Made by a program: the position numbers and the translations under genes | The notes under the pieces: generated by a model | What the model saw: only the letters and a program-made list of their open reading frames with translations | What the model was told of the DNA's origin: nothing | Database searches by the model: none | Shown here: in pieces, positions 1 to 7,375 of the stretch | How positions within the stretch are numbered: the first letter of the stretch is position 1 | Layout: each line of letters starts with the position of its first letter | Origin: an uncultured Pseudodesulfovibrio sp. | GTDB taxonomy: Bacteria; Desulfobacterota; Desulfovibrionia; Desulfovibrionales; Desulfovibrionaceae | Direction: 5' to 3' | Length of the DNA stretch: 10,395 nt | Assembly (NCBI GenBank): GCA_947259235.1 | Contig: CAMYLL010000064.1 | Span: 1-10,395, forward strand

Positions 1-136
1 CCTGGAGGAGCGCCAGCGACGGCTCTTTCTTCTCTCAGAATGAGGAAAGCAGGCTCGCCACAAAAAAGGGCAACCCCACCCCGTACCCCCCTACGCGAGG
101 GTCTGGAGCGGACGCGGCAACGACGCAATCGGCCCT
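1..136. other. Left-edge non-coding stretch, possibly the tail of a plus-strand gene
   Basis: This lies downstream of rdgB. A plus-strand frame entering from the left edge reads LEERQRRLFLLSE and stops at TGA 41-43. It could be the C-terminus of a gene convergent with rdgB, but 13 codons cannot establish that. The rest is C-rich with an A6 run near 63-68. I see only 3-4 bp stems (for example CCCT/AGGG around 89-101), no convincing terminator and no tRNA cloverleaf. Confidence 0.25.
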
Positions 137-748
137 TTATCGACAGCCTGCCTTGGACCAGAAGTCGGGCCAGAGATTTAACAGCTTGCGCATGGCCTTG
201 CCGCGATGGGAGCGGCCGTTCTTGACCTCCGGGTCGAGCTCGGCCACGTGGCAGCCCATCTCCGGGTCCAGAACGATGACGTCGTAGCCGAAGCCGCCGC
301 GCCCCTTGTAGCCGTGGGCCACCTGAATTTCATAGGCTCCGTCGGCGTTGATGGATTCGCCGTTGGGGGCTACGGCCACCATGACGCAGCGATAGCGCCC
401 GGTGCGTTTTTCGTCGGGCACGTCTTTGAGCTCGGCGAGCATTTTCTCGTTGTTGGCGTGGTCGTCGCACGCCTCGCCCGCGTATCGTGCGGAGTAGACG
501 CCGGGGCGCCCGTCCAGGGCGTCCACCTCGATGCCGGAGTCGTCGGCCACGGCCACAAGCCCTGTGACCTCGGCCACGGTACGCGCCTTGATCATGGCGT
601 TTTCCAGAAAGGTCTCGCCGGTCTCGGGAATCTCGCCTATCTCCGGGTATTCCGAAAGGCTTTTGACCTGAACGCCAAAGGGTTCGAGCAGGACGGAAAG
701 CTCGCGAATCTTGCCTTTGTTGTTGGTGGCGAGAACAATGGTATCCAT
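137..748 (-). CDS. rdgB: XTP/dITP diphosphatase (RdgB/HAM1 family non-canonical purine NTP pyrophosphatase)
   Basis: The family hydrolyses XTP, dITP and ITP to the monophosphate and pyrophosphate, keeping deaminated purines out of DNA and RNA; it acts in the cytoplasm as a dimer. The 203-residue product matches the usual length of about 200. Visible motifs are the N-terminal substrate loop TNNKGKIREL (residues 8-17), ETFLENAMIKA (45-55), the metal/catalytic DDSGIEVDALDGRPGVYSAR segment (69-88), GGFGYD (151-156) and SHRGKA (180-185). The start at 748 is chosen because AAGGA lies 8 nt upstream and the protein then begins MDTIVLATNNKGK, as family members do; an in-frame codon at 832 would add 28 unconserved residues. 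The family's FGYDP reads FGYDV here, a small departure. It follows the kinase on the same strand after 135 bp, so co-transcription is possible but not shown. The stop is TAA at 137-139. Confidence 0.95.
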   Translation of the reverse strand: MDTIVLATNNKGKIRELSVLLEPFGVQVKSLSEYPEIGEIPETGETFLENAMIKARTVAEVTGLVAVADDSGIEVDALDGRPGVYSARYAGEACDDHANNEKMLAELKDVPDEKRTGRYRCVMVAVAPNGESINADGAYEIQVAHGYKGRGGFGYDVIVLDPEMGCHVAELDPEVKNGRSHRGKAMRKLLNLWPDFWSKAGCR

Positions 749-883
749 CTTAAAAGTCCTTATAATCAAGCAGTTAAATCGCACCCGGCCAATGACAGCG
801 GAGTGACGGAACAAGGCCGCGCGCCGCCCCAAAGGCTCACGCGGCGGACCGGGCGCACCATGCGCCGCACACAGGGGACGTGT
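749..883. other. Spacer between kinase gene and rdgB
   Basis: A 135-bp GC-rich spacer carrying a compact inverted repeat, GCGCA-CCA-TGCGC (853-865), near the kinase stop codon. No T-run follows it on either strand, so it is not a convincing terminator. The rdgB ribosome site (AAGGA) is in the AT-richer last 20 bp. I see no clear sigma70 promoter. Confidence 0.3.
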
Positions 884-2377
884 TTACTCGGAGACCGGGG
901 AATCCGCAACCGCATCCGGAACGGCGAGGATGGGCGGCAGGAACAGGGTGATCTTGGTCCCGGCCCCTTCGCGGCTCACGAGGTCGACGTCGCCGCCGAT
1001 CTCGTCGAGGATCTTCTGGGTCTGGGCCAGCCCCAGGCCCGCGCCCTTGCCCTTGGTGGAGAAGAACGGGCTGAAGACCTTTTCGCGGATGTCCAGGGGG
1101 ATGCCGTGGCCGGTATCCTCCACGCTGAGCACGACGTAATCGCGGGTCATGGTGGTGGTCACCAGGAGCCTGCCGCCGCCGGCCATGGCCTCCAGGGAGT
1201 TCTTGACCAGGTTGATCAGGCATTGCTTGATCAGGTCGGGGTTGGCGTGAACCCTGGCCACGGTCTCGTCCAGGTCCACCGTGGCCGCGACTCCCTGATT
1301 CTCGCAGGGCAGCCGCATGACGTCCATGGTGGCCTTGACCAATTCGTTGAGGTCCAGCTCCGCCACCTGCGCCTCGGTAGGCCGGGTGAAGTTGAGCAGG
1401 CTCTTCAGAATCTCGTCCAGCCGCTTGGATTCGTCGAGGATGATGCCGAGCTTTTCACGCGCCTTGTCGTCCAGCCCCTCGGCCCGCATGAGTGAGTTGG
1501 CAAACCCGCTGATGGTGAAGAGCGGGTTGCGGATCTCGTGGGCCATGTAGGTGGAGAGCTCGCCGATGGAGGCCAGCTTTTCCGCCTGCTGGAGCCTGTG
1601 CTCCATGGAGGTGCGCTGGGTGATATCGCGCCGGATGGCCACCACGTGGTTGATGGTCCCGTCCTCGTCAAAGATAGGGCTGGTGTAGACGCGGAAGTAG
1701 CGGACCCGCCCTTCGCCGTTGACCTCGCTGGTCACGGTCTCGGCCGGGCCGCCGGAGAGCATGGTATGCCCGAAGGGGTCCTTTTCGTAGCCGCATTCCG
1801 GCTCGTCCGTGCCCGTGAAAATTTCGCAGTAGGAGCGGCCGAGGATCGATTTCTTGGGCAGGCCCAGACGGTCGAGCACGGTCTTGTTCATGCCCACCAC
1901 CACGCCGCGCTTGTCAAGGAAGAGTATCTCCTGATCCATCTGGTCTATGATGGTCTTGAGCATGTTCTGGGTGTGCATCAGGTCGAGCTTGCAGGCCACC
2001 CAAATCTTGTCCGAGGCGAGGAGATTGATGAAGAAGCTCGCGGCGTTGCGCTCCACAAGGGTCACTCCGACAGGCAACCCGGCCCGCAGCTCCTGCACCA
2101 GGGCGGGCCGACCCGTGGATTCGATGACCAGGTTGATCTCCGGGTGCTTGTCCAGCATCTCCCGGTATCCGCCATAGGTGGGGATGCGCTCGCCGGAAGC
2201 CTCTTCACTGTCCGGCAGGGTTCCGCCGTCGGGCAGGGTGACGGCCACGATGCCTATCTCGCGCAGGGCCGTGTCGTTCGCCTTATCCTTGAACATCTGC
2301 CAAAATGTCAGTAGAGCCGGGATGTCGCCGATGACGCCAATGACGTACCGTTTGTCTTCACCGTATGGAGCACTCAT
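884..2377 (-). CDS. Cytoplasmic orphan sensor histidine kinase: Rossmann-like domain, PAS, HisKA, HATPase
   Basis: The 497-residue protein has no signal peptide or membrane segment, so it should sense an internal signal. Residues about 11-125 (VIGVIGDIPALL, IGIVAVTLPDG, YREMLDKHPEINLVIESTG, VTLVERNAASFF) have the alternating beta/alpha pattern of a nucleotide-binding Rossmann fold, but the glycine loop is not a canonical GxGxxG. A PAS domain spans about 143-255, ending VVAIRRDITQR, with Cys184 and Cys195. The kinase core has phosphoacceptor His280 in HEIRNPL, the N-box around 385-397 (CLINLVKNSLEA), the G1 box DTGHGI at 421-426, the F-box PFFSTKGKG and the G2 box GLGLA (447-451). All catalytic elements are present, so it should be active. 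The start at 2377 is chosen for GGGGAGG 8 nt upstream; an in-frame ATG at 2398 would add seven residues. No response regulator is adjacent, so its partner is unknown. It is divergent from rimO. Confidence 0.9.
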   Translation of the reverse strand: MSAPYGEDKRYVIGVIGDIPALLTFWQMFKDKANDTALREIGIVAVTLPDGGTLPDSEEASGERIPTYGGYREMLDKHPEINLVIESTGRPALVQELRAGLPVGVTLVERNAASFFINLLASDKIWVACKLDLMHTQNMLKTIIDQMDQEILFLDKRGVVVGMNKTVLDRLGLPKKSILGRSYCEIFTGTDEPECGYEKDPFGHTMLSGGPAETVTSEVNGEGRVRYFRVYTSPIFDEDGTINHVVAIRRDITQRTSMEHRLQQAEKLASIGELSTYMAHEIRNPLFTISGFANSLMRAEGLDDKAREKLGIILDESKRLDEILKSLLNFTRPTEAQVAELDLNELVKATMDVMRLPCENQGVAATVDLDETVARVHANPDLIKQCLINLVKNSLEAMAGGGRLLVTTTMTRDYVVLSVEDTGHGIPLDIREKVFSPFFSTKGKGAGLGLAQTQKILDEIGGDVDLVSREGAGTKITLFLPPILAVPDAVADSPVSE

Positions 2378-2401
2378 CGCTTTGACCTCCCCTGGCATGC
2401 A

Positions 2402-2431
2402 GCCTTTCCCTCCGCCAGCCGGAGGAAAGGC
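2402..2431. other. Long hairpin in the kinase/rimO divergent spacer
   Basis: The arms GCCTTTCCCTCCG (2402-2414) and CGGAGGAAAGGC (2420-2431) pair over 12 bp with one bulged C (2410) and a 5-nt loop. No T-run follows on either strand, so it does not look like a terminator. If the kinase promoter at 2440-2468 is right, this is the first structure in the kinase mRNA leader, just upstream of the GGGGAGG ribosome site. It could protect the 5' end or influence translation, or be an inverted-repeat protein site. Function is inferred; the pairing is seen directly. Confidence 0.6.
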
Positions 2432-2439
2432 AATAATGG

Positions 2440-2468
2440 ATACTAATACACTTCGAGTCCGTTTTCAA
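2440..2468 (-). promoter_or_regulatory. Candidate sigma70 promoter of the histidine kinase gene
   Basis: On the minus strand, TTGAAA (2468-2463) and TAGTAT (2445-2440) are separated by exactly 17 bp, matching the sigma70 consensus at 5/6 and 4/6 positions. A start about 7 nt downstream would place the transcript's 5' end at the 2402-2431 hairpin. The boxes overlap the leader region of the divergent rimO gene, for which I see no comparably good promoter. Confidence 0.4.
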
Positions 2469-2479
2469 AGGATAATGAC

Positions 2480-3805
2480 ATGGCACAATCAGCCGATTCC
2501 ATCAACGTCTTCACCATCAGCCTGGGCTGTCCCAAAAACCGCGTGGATACCGAGCGGCTTCTGGGGGCGCTGGGTCCGGCCATGGTCCCGGTGGACGAGG
2601 TGGCGGACGCCCACCTGGCCCTGATCAACACCTGCGGATTCATCCAGCCCGCGGTGGAGGAATCCGTCAACGCCATCCTGGACGCCGTGCGCGACGCGGG
2701 CGAGGCGGAGACGAGCACGGGCAGACGGCCCGTCGTGGCCGTGGCCGGATGTCTCGTCAGCCGCTACGGCCAGGACCTCAGGGCCGAGCTGCCCGAGGTG
2801 GACCTGTGGCTGTCCACCGACGAGCTTGAGCGCTGGCCCGACATGGCCGCCAAGGCACTGGCCGCCGTCACCCGGGCCGACGCCCCGCGCAGGCTCTCCA
2901 CCGGCCCAGCCTACGCCTATCTCAAGATCAGCGAGGGCTGCTCCCACAACTGCCGCTTCTGCACCATCCCCTCCATCCGCGGCCCCCACCGCAGCCGCCC
3001 CGTGGCCCCGCTCCTGAGCGAAGCGCGCGAGCTGGCGGCCCAGGCCCCGGAGATCATCGTGGTCGGTCAGGACTCCACCTCCTACGGCTCGGACCTCGGC
3101 GACGGGAACACCATCAAAGACCTCGTCACCGGGCTGGCCGCGCTGCCCGGGCTGGCCTGGCTGCGGCTCATGTACCTCTACCCCGCCGGACTGACGGACG
3201 ACCTGCTCGCCTTTCTGCGGCAGATCGGCGCGCCCCTGCTGCCCTATTTCGACATCCCGCTCCAGCACGCCCATCCCGACGTGCTCGGCTCCATGGGCCG
3301 CCCCTTTGCCCGCAACCCGCGCAAGGTCATAGACCGCGTCCGCGCCCATTTCCCCGAGGCCGCCCTGCGCACCACCTTCATCGTGGGCTATCCGGGCGAG
3401 ACGGACGAGCACTTCGAGCACCTGATGCGCTTTGTGGAGGAGACCCGCTTCCACCACCTGGGCGTCTTTCCCTACTGGGCGGAGGACGGAACCCCTGCCG
3501 CGGCCATGGACAACCAGGTGGACGAGGCGATCAAGCTCGCCCGGCGCGACGCCCTCATGGCCCTGCAGGCAGACATCAGCCGCGAGATCATGGAGACCCA
3601 TGTGGGCGAGACCCTGCCCGTGCTCATCGAGGCGCCATCGCCCGAGTGGCCGGGGCTGTACGTCGGCCGCACGTGGTTCCAGGCCCCGGAGGTGGACGGC
3701 GTGACCTATGTCAGCGCGCCGCCCGAAACGGAGCTGGCCCTCGGGACCATCGTCGACGTGGAGATCGAAAAGGCGGACACCTACGACCTGTCCGGGCTTG
3801 TCTGA
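2480..3805 (+). CDS. rimO: Ribosomal protein S12 (aspartate-C3) methylthiotransferase RimO
   Basis: RimO is a radical-SAM enzyme that adds a methylthio group to the beta-carbon of a conserved aspartate in ribosomal protein S12 (Asp88 numbering in E. coli). The 441-residue length is typical. The N-terminal UPF0004 domain has the three ligands of the auxiliary 4Fe-4S cluster: Cys17 (SLGCPKN), Cys52 (NTCGF) and Cys91 (VAGCL). The radical-SAM cluster is Cys154, Cys158 and Cys161 in CSHNCRFC. The C-terminal 65 or so residues (PVLIEAPSPEWPGLYVGRTW...VDVEIEKADTYDLSG) form the TRAM domain. The SLGCPKN and short TRAM signature favour RimO over the tRNA enzyme MiaB. The ATG at 2480 has AAAGGA 7 nt upstream. 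It precedes serS on the same strand, fitting a translation-related pair. The oxygen-sensitive clusters suit an anaerobe but are universal in the family. Confidence 0.96.
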   Translation: MAQSADSINVFTISLGCPKNRVDTERLLGALGPAMVPVDEVADAHLALINTCGFIQPAVEESVNAILDAVRDAGEAETSTGRRPVVAVAGCLVSRYGQDLRAELPEVDLWLSTDELERWPDMAAKALAAVTRADAPRRLSTGPAYAYLKISEGCSHNCRFCTIPSIRGPHRSRPVAPLLSEARELAAQAPEIIVVGQDSTSYGSDLGDGNTIKDLVTGLAALPGLAWLRLMYLYPAGLTDDLLAFLRQIGAPLLPYFDIPLQHAHPDVLGSMGRPFARNPRKVIDRVRAHFPEAALRTTFIVGYPGETDEHFEHLMRFVEETRFHHLGVFPYWAEDGTPAAAMDNQVDEAIKLARRDALMALQADISREIMETHVGETLPVLIEAPSPEWPGLYVGRTWFQAPEVDGVTYVSAPPETELALGTIVDVEIEKADTYDLSGLV

Positions 3806-3821
3806 CCACGGCCGGAATCAG

Positions 3822-3843
3822 GATGCCCCGGCCCAAGGGCATC
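3822..3843 (+). other. Short hairpin in the rimO-serS spacer
   Basis: GATGCCC (3822-3828) pairs with GGGCATC (3837-3843) around an 8-nt loop, 16 nt after the rimO stop. It is followed by a G7 tract and not by Ts, so it is a poor rho-independent terminator. It may be a processing or stability element. The rest of the 105-bp spacer shows no clear promoter and has no T-box hallmarks. Confidence 0.35.
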
Positions 3844-3910
3844 GGGGGGGCTTCAAATCCATCCCGACTTGCTGTACTACGGGGAACGAAATGAACCGAG
3901 GAGATATTTG

Positions 3911-5188
3911 ATGCTTGATCTCAAGTTGATGCAAAAGGACCCCGACGTCGTCCGGGAGAGCCTCGCCAAACGCGGCTCGACAATAGACGTGCAGGAATTT
4001 CTGGATCTCGACGAACGCCGCAAGGCCCTCATCGCCGAGGTGGAGACGCTCAAGGCCGAACGCAACGCAGTGGGCCCGGAAATCGCCCGGCGCAAGAAGG
4101 CCCGCGAGGACGCCTCGGACCTGCTGGCCAAAATGGGCGAGGTGTCCGAGCGGGTGAAGACCCTCGACGCCGAGCTGGCCGAGGTCGAGGCGGCCGAGCG
4201 CGAATGGGTCATGTCCGTGCCCAACATCCCCCACGCCTCCGTGCCCCTGGGCGCGAGCGAGGAGGACAACCCGGTGCTGCGCTACTGGGGCGAGAAGCCC
4301 GCCCTTGATTTCGCGCCCAAGGAGCACTGGGAGCTGGGAACCGCCCTGGGCGGGCTGGACTTCGAGTGCGCGGCAAAGCTCGCGGGATCGCGCTTTTCCA
4401 TCAGCTACGGCTGGTGCGCCCGGCTTGAGCGCGCCCTGGCCCAGCTGATGCTCGACACCCAGACCTCGGTCAACGGCTACACCGAGGTCATCCCGCCCTT
4501 CATCGTCAACCGCAGGACCATGACCGGCACGGGCCAGCTGCCCAAGTTCGAGGAAGACCTCTTCAAGCTCGAAGGCACGGACTATTTCCTCATCCCCACG
4601 GCGGAGGTCCCCCTGACCAACGTCTATTCCGGCGAGGTGATCGACGAGGCCCTGCTCCCGGTCAAGTTCTGCGCCCAGACGCCCTGCTTCCGGTCCGAGG
4701 CCGGCTCCTACGGCAAGGACACCAAGGGGCTCATCCGCCAGCACCAGTTCTACAAAGTGGAGATGGTCAACTTCGCCCATCCCGAGAAATCATACGACGC
4801 CCTGGAGGCAATGACCGCCTCGGCTGAAAAGATATTGCAGTTGCTGAACATCCACTACCGGGTCATTGAGCTGTGTACCGGCGACATGGGCTTCAGCGCG
4901 GCCAAGACCTACGACATCGAGGTCTGGCTGCCCGGCCAGGACCAATACCGCGAGATCTCCTCCTGCTCCAACTGCGAGGACTTCCAGGCCCGGCGCGCGG
5001 ACATCCGGTTCCAGCCCGCCGATTCCAAGAAGAAGCAGTTCGTCCACACCCTCAACGGCTCGGGCCTGGCCGTGGGCCGCTGCCTGGTCGCGGTCATGGA
5101 GAACTACCAGCAGGCCGACGGGTCCATCGTCATCCCCGACGCCCTCAAGCCCTACATGGGCGGCCTCGAAGTGGTCCCGGCGAAATAG
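3911..5188 (+). CDS. serS: Seryl-tRNA synthetase (class II, bacterial type)
   Basis: It charges tRNA-Ser (and tRNA-Sec where present) with serine via seryl-adenylate in the cytoplasm. The 425-residue product is the usual length. Residues about 1-105 form the long antiparallel coiled-coil arm that grips the tRNA (rich in E, K, R and A, as in [21 protein letters not shown]). The class II core follows: TAEVPLTN near residue 230, motif 2 in the [21 protein letters not shown] stretch at about 259-279, then [15 protein letters not shown], and motif 3 NGSGLAVGR from about residue 382 with VPLTN/serine-site partners intact. The ATG at 3911 has GAGGAG 7 nt upstream and gives the family's [22 protein letters not shown] start; an in-frame ATG at 3869 lacks this support. 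It lies 105 bp after rimO and is followed by a strong hairpin. Confidence 0.97.
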   Translation: MLDLKLMQKDPDVVRESLAKRGSTIDVQEFLDLDERRKALIAEVETLKAERNAVGPEIARRKKAREDASDLLAKMGEVSERVKTLDAELAEVEAAEREWVMSVPNIPHASVPLGASEEDNPVLRYWGEKPALDFAPKEHWELGTALGGLDFECAAKLAGSRFSISYGWCARLERALAQLMLDTQTSVNGYTEVIPPFIVNRRTMTGTGQLPKFEEDLFKLEGTDYFLIPTAEVPLTNVYSGEVIDEALLPVKFCAQTPCFRSEAGSYGKDTKGLIRQHQFYKVEMVNFAHPEKSYDALEAMTASAEKILQLLNIHYRVIELCTGDMGFSAAKTYDIEVWLPGQDQYREISSCSNCEDFQARRADIRFQPADSKKKQFVHTLNGSGLAVGRCLVAVMENYQQADGSIVIPDALKPYMGGLEVVPAK

Positions 5189-5240
5189 CCGGACGCCCCG
5201 GACGATCCAAGACGTTTTCCACAACTGTCGATCAATATGC

Positions 5241-5276
5241 AGGAAGCCCCGAACCATAACGGTTTCGGGGCTTCCT
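5241..5276 (+). terminator. Terminator-like hairpin after serS (possibly bidirectional)
   Basis: AGGAAGCCCCGAA (5241-5253) pairs perfectly with TTCGGGGCTTCCT (5264-5276). CC/GG continues the stem past a bulged T (5263), leaving a 5-nt loop, about 15 bp in all. The plus-strand 3' side continues TTCATT, a weak T-rich tail. It begins 52 nt after the serS stop, between convergent genes, so it may act in both directions. Confidence 0.65.
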
Positions 5277-5341
5277 TCATTGCAAGACATTCTCCCGGGT
5301 TGGCCCGGTCGACAGCAGGCCCCCCGTTCAAAGAAATTTTT

Positions 5342-5426
5342 CGCCGAAGGCGAGAACGAGATTCCAAAGGGTTACAGCCCGTTGGCCGCCGGAGGCGAAA
5401 TCACCAGACACGTCCGCCGAAGGCGA
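5342..5426. repeat. Three copies of the 12-mer CGCCGRAGGCGA
   Basis: Copies lie at 5342-5353 (CGCCGAAGGCGA), 5387-5398 (CGCCGGAGGCGA) and 5415-5426 (CGCCGAAGGCGA). Each is itself a mini-hairpin, CGCC-GRA-GGCG. The intervening DNA is not repeated. I recall similar CCGCCGGAGGC-type motifs as common between genes of Desulfovibrio relatives, so this may be a degenerate member of a genome-wide intergenic family. There is no CRISPR-like spacing. Confidence 0.55.
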
Positions 5427-5519
5427 TCCCCGCTTTTGTTTTCACCATGTAGAGAAAACGCCGTGCGGACACTCGTCCGGGGCCTTTGTGCCGTCCGTGC
5501 GGAAAACGGCCCGCACTGC

Positions 5520-6266
<747 letters not shown>

Positions 6267-6277
6267 TGTCACGCCTT

Positions 6278-7375
6278 TCAATTGTTGTGCTTGGGGCCGC
6301 GTTTTTCGAGGGAGCGGCCATAGCGGCTCATGCCGAAGCAGATAACCCAGTAGACCACGGCGCAGAAGACATAACCTTCGACCTCGTGCCCGAGCCAGAC
6401 CTGATCCTGGGAGGCGGCCTTTGCCATGCCCAGAAAGTCCAGCAGGCCCACGATGATGACCAAGGACGTGTCCTTGAACAGGGCGATGCAGCGGCCGATG
6501 AGCGACGGCAGGACATGCCGCAGCGCCTGGGGCAGCACCACGAACAGGGTGACCATCCAGCTGCTCAGCCCCAGGGCCTTGGCCGCGTCGATCTGGCCGC
6601 GCGGGATGGCCTGGAGCCCGCCGCGCACCACCTCGGCGATGTATGCCGAAGAGAACAGGATGATGCCCACCTGGACTCTGAGCAGGTTGTTGATCTGCAG
6701 ATTGATAGGCAGGAAAAGGGGCATCATAACCGAGGCCATGAACAGGATGGTGATGAGCGGAACGCCGCGGATCAGCTCGATGAACCCGACGCAGAGGGAG
6801 CTGATGCCCGTCATTTTCGACTGCCGCCCCAGGGCCAGCAGGATGCCGAAGGGCACGGAAAGCAGGATGCCCACAGCGGCCAGCCCGAGGCTGAGCATGA
6901 GCCCGCCCCACATGGACTGGTCCACGGGCTCCAGCCCGGCTCCGCCGCCGATGAGCCACAGGGCCGCCACAAAGAGCAGGGGCCACGCGGCGGTGAGGAC
7001 GCGTTTTTTACACCGGCCGCTCACCGTGGCGGCGACCACTCCGGCAAAGAGCACTCCGGCCGCCAGGGGCCGCCATTCCAGCTCCGCCGGATACGTGCCG
7101 ATGAGCATCACCCGGGCCTTGGCCCCGATGAATGACCAGCACGCGCCGGAGGTCCCGTCGCACAGCTCCGGCCCGCCGGTCAAGACGGCGTTGACCAGCG
7201 CCCAGGAGACCAGGGGCGGAACCGCCTTGGCCAGGAGCAGCAGGGAGGCGATGGTGAGCAGGGAGTTGAACCAATTCGAAAACAGATTCTCGCGCAGCCA
7301 GTGAACGACGCCGATGGCGGCGGCGGGCGGCGGGGACGGAGGATCGGGGATGAAGGCCTTGATCGGGGTACTCAT
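6278..7375 (-). CDS. aapM: General L-amino acid ABC transporter permease (AapM family)
   Basis: This is one of two inner-membrane subunits forming the amino acid channel. The 365-residue length is much longer than GlnP/HisM-type permeases (about 220-240) and matches AapM/BztC, which carry an N-terminal extension. Visible are a Pro/Ala-rich cytoplasmic start ([11 protein letters not shown]), an early membrane segment near 40-60, a segment with [22 protein letters not shown] and then EWRP that I recall as characteristic of AapM, and a C-terminal permease domain of several helices. The EAA coupling loop ([23 protein letters not shown]) begins near residue 248. The start at 7375 overlaps the aapQ stop as ATGA, so translation is probably coupled; the ribosome site (GGTGG) is weak, as expected for coupling. 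An open frame continues further upstream within aapQ, but only from 7375 does the protein match the family. Confidence 0.93.
   Translation of the reverse strand: MSTPIKAFIPDPPSPPPAAAIGVVHWLRENLFSNWFNSLLTIASLLLLAKAVPPLVSWALVNAVLTGGPELCDGTSGACWSFIGAKARVMLIGTYPAELEWRPLAAGVLFAGVVAATVSGRCKKRVLTAAWPLLFVAALWLIGGGAGLEPVDQSMWGGLMLSLGLAAVGILLSVPFGILLALGRQSKMTGISSLCVGFIELIRGVPLITILFMASVMMPLFLPINLQINNLLRVQVGIILFSSAYIAEVVRGGLQAIPRGQIDAAKALGLSSWMVTLFVVLPQALRHVLPSLIGRCIALFKDTSLVIIVGLLDFLGMAKAASQDQVWLGHEVEGYVFCAVVYWVICFGMSRYGRSLEKRGPKHNN

Larger units (their letters stand above)
5189..5519. other. Convergent spacer between serS and aapP: hairpin plus repeat units, no gene seen
   Basis: This 331-bp stretch separates the 3' ends of serS and the transporter operon. 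It holds the serS hairpin at 5241-5276, three CGCCGRAGGCGA units (5342-5426), a 9-bp direct repeat CCGTGCGGA at 5461-5469 and 5495-5503, and a 6-bp stem GTGCGG/CCGCAC (5497-5502 with 5511-5516) just after the aapP stop codon. That last stem lacks a T-run, so I see no strong terminator for the transporter operon. No open frame here looks coding. Confidence 0.6.

Noticed and set aside
206..1495. Plus-strand open frame of 429 codons opposite rdgB and the kinase
   Set aside because: It spans two real genes and the spacer between them on the other strand; its composition is that of antisense sequence, with no domain and no ribosome site judged good.
2489..3601. Minus-strand open frame of 370 codons opposite rimO
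   Set aside because: RimO has all cluster cysteines and the correct length on the plus strand; the antisense product is low-complexity V/G/H-rich and matches nothing.
3806..3910. T-box or other tRNA-sensing leader before serS
   Set aside because: The spacer is only 105 bp, and I see no T-box consensus, specifier stem or terminator/antiterminator pair.
5342..5426. CRISPR array
   Set aside because: Only three 12-bp units at unequal spacing, no long repeats and no cas genes nearby.
5497..5516. Rho-independent terminator for the aap operon
   Set aside because: The stem is only 6 bp with an 8-nt loop, and no T-run follows in the operon direction.
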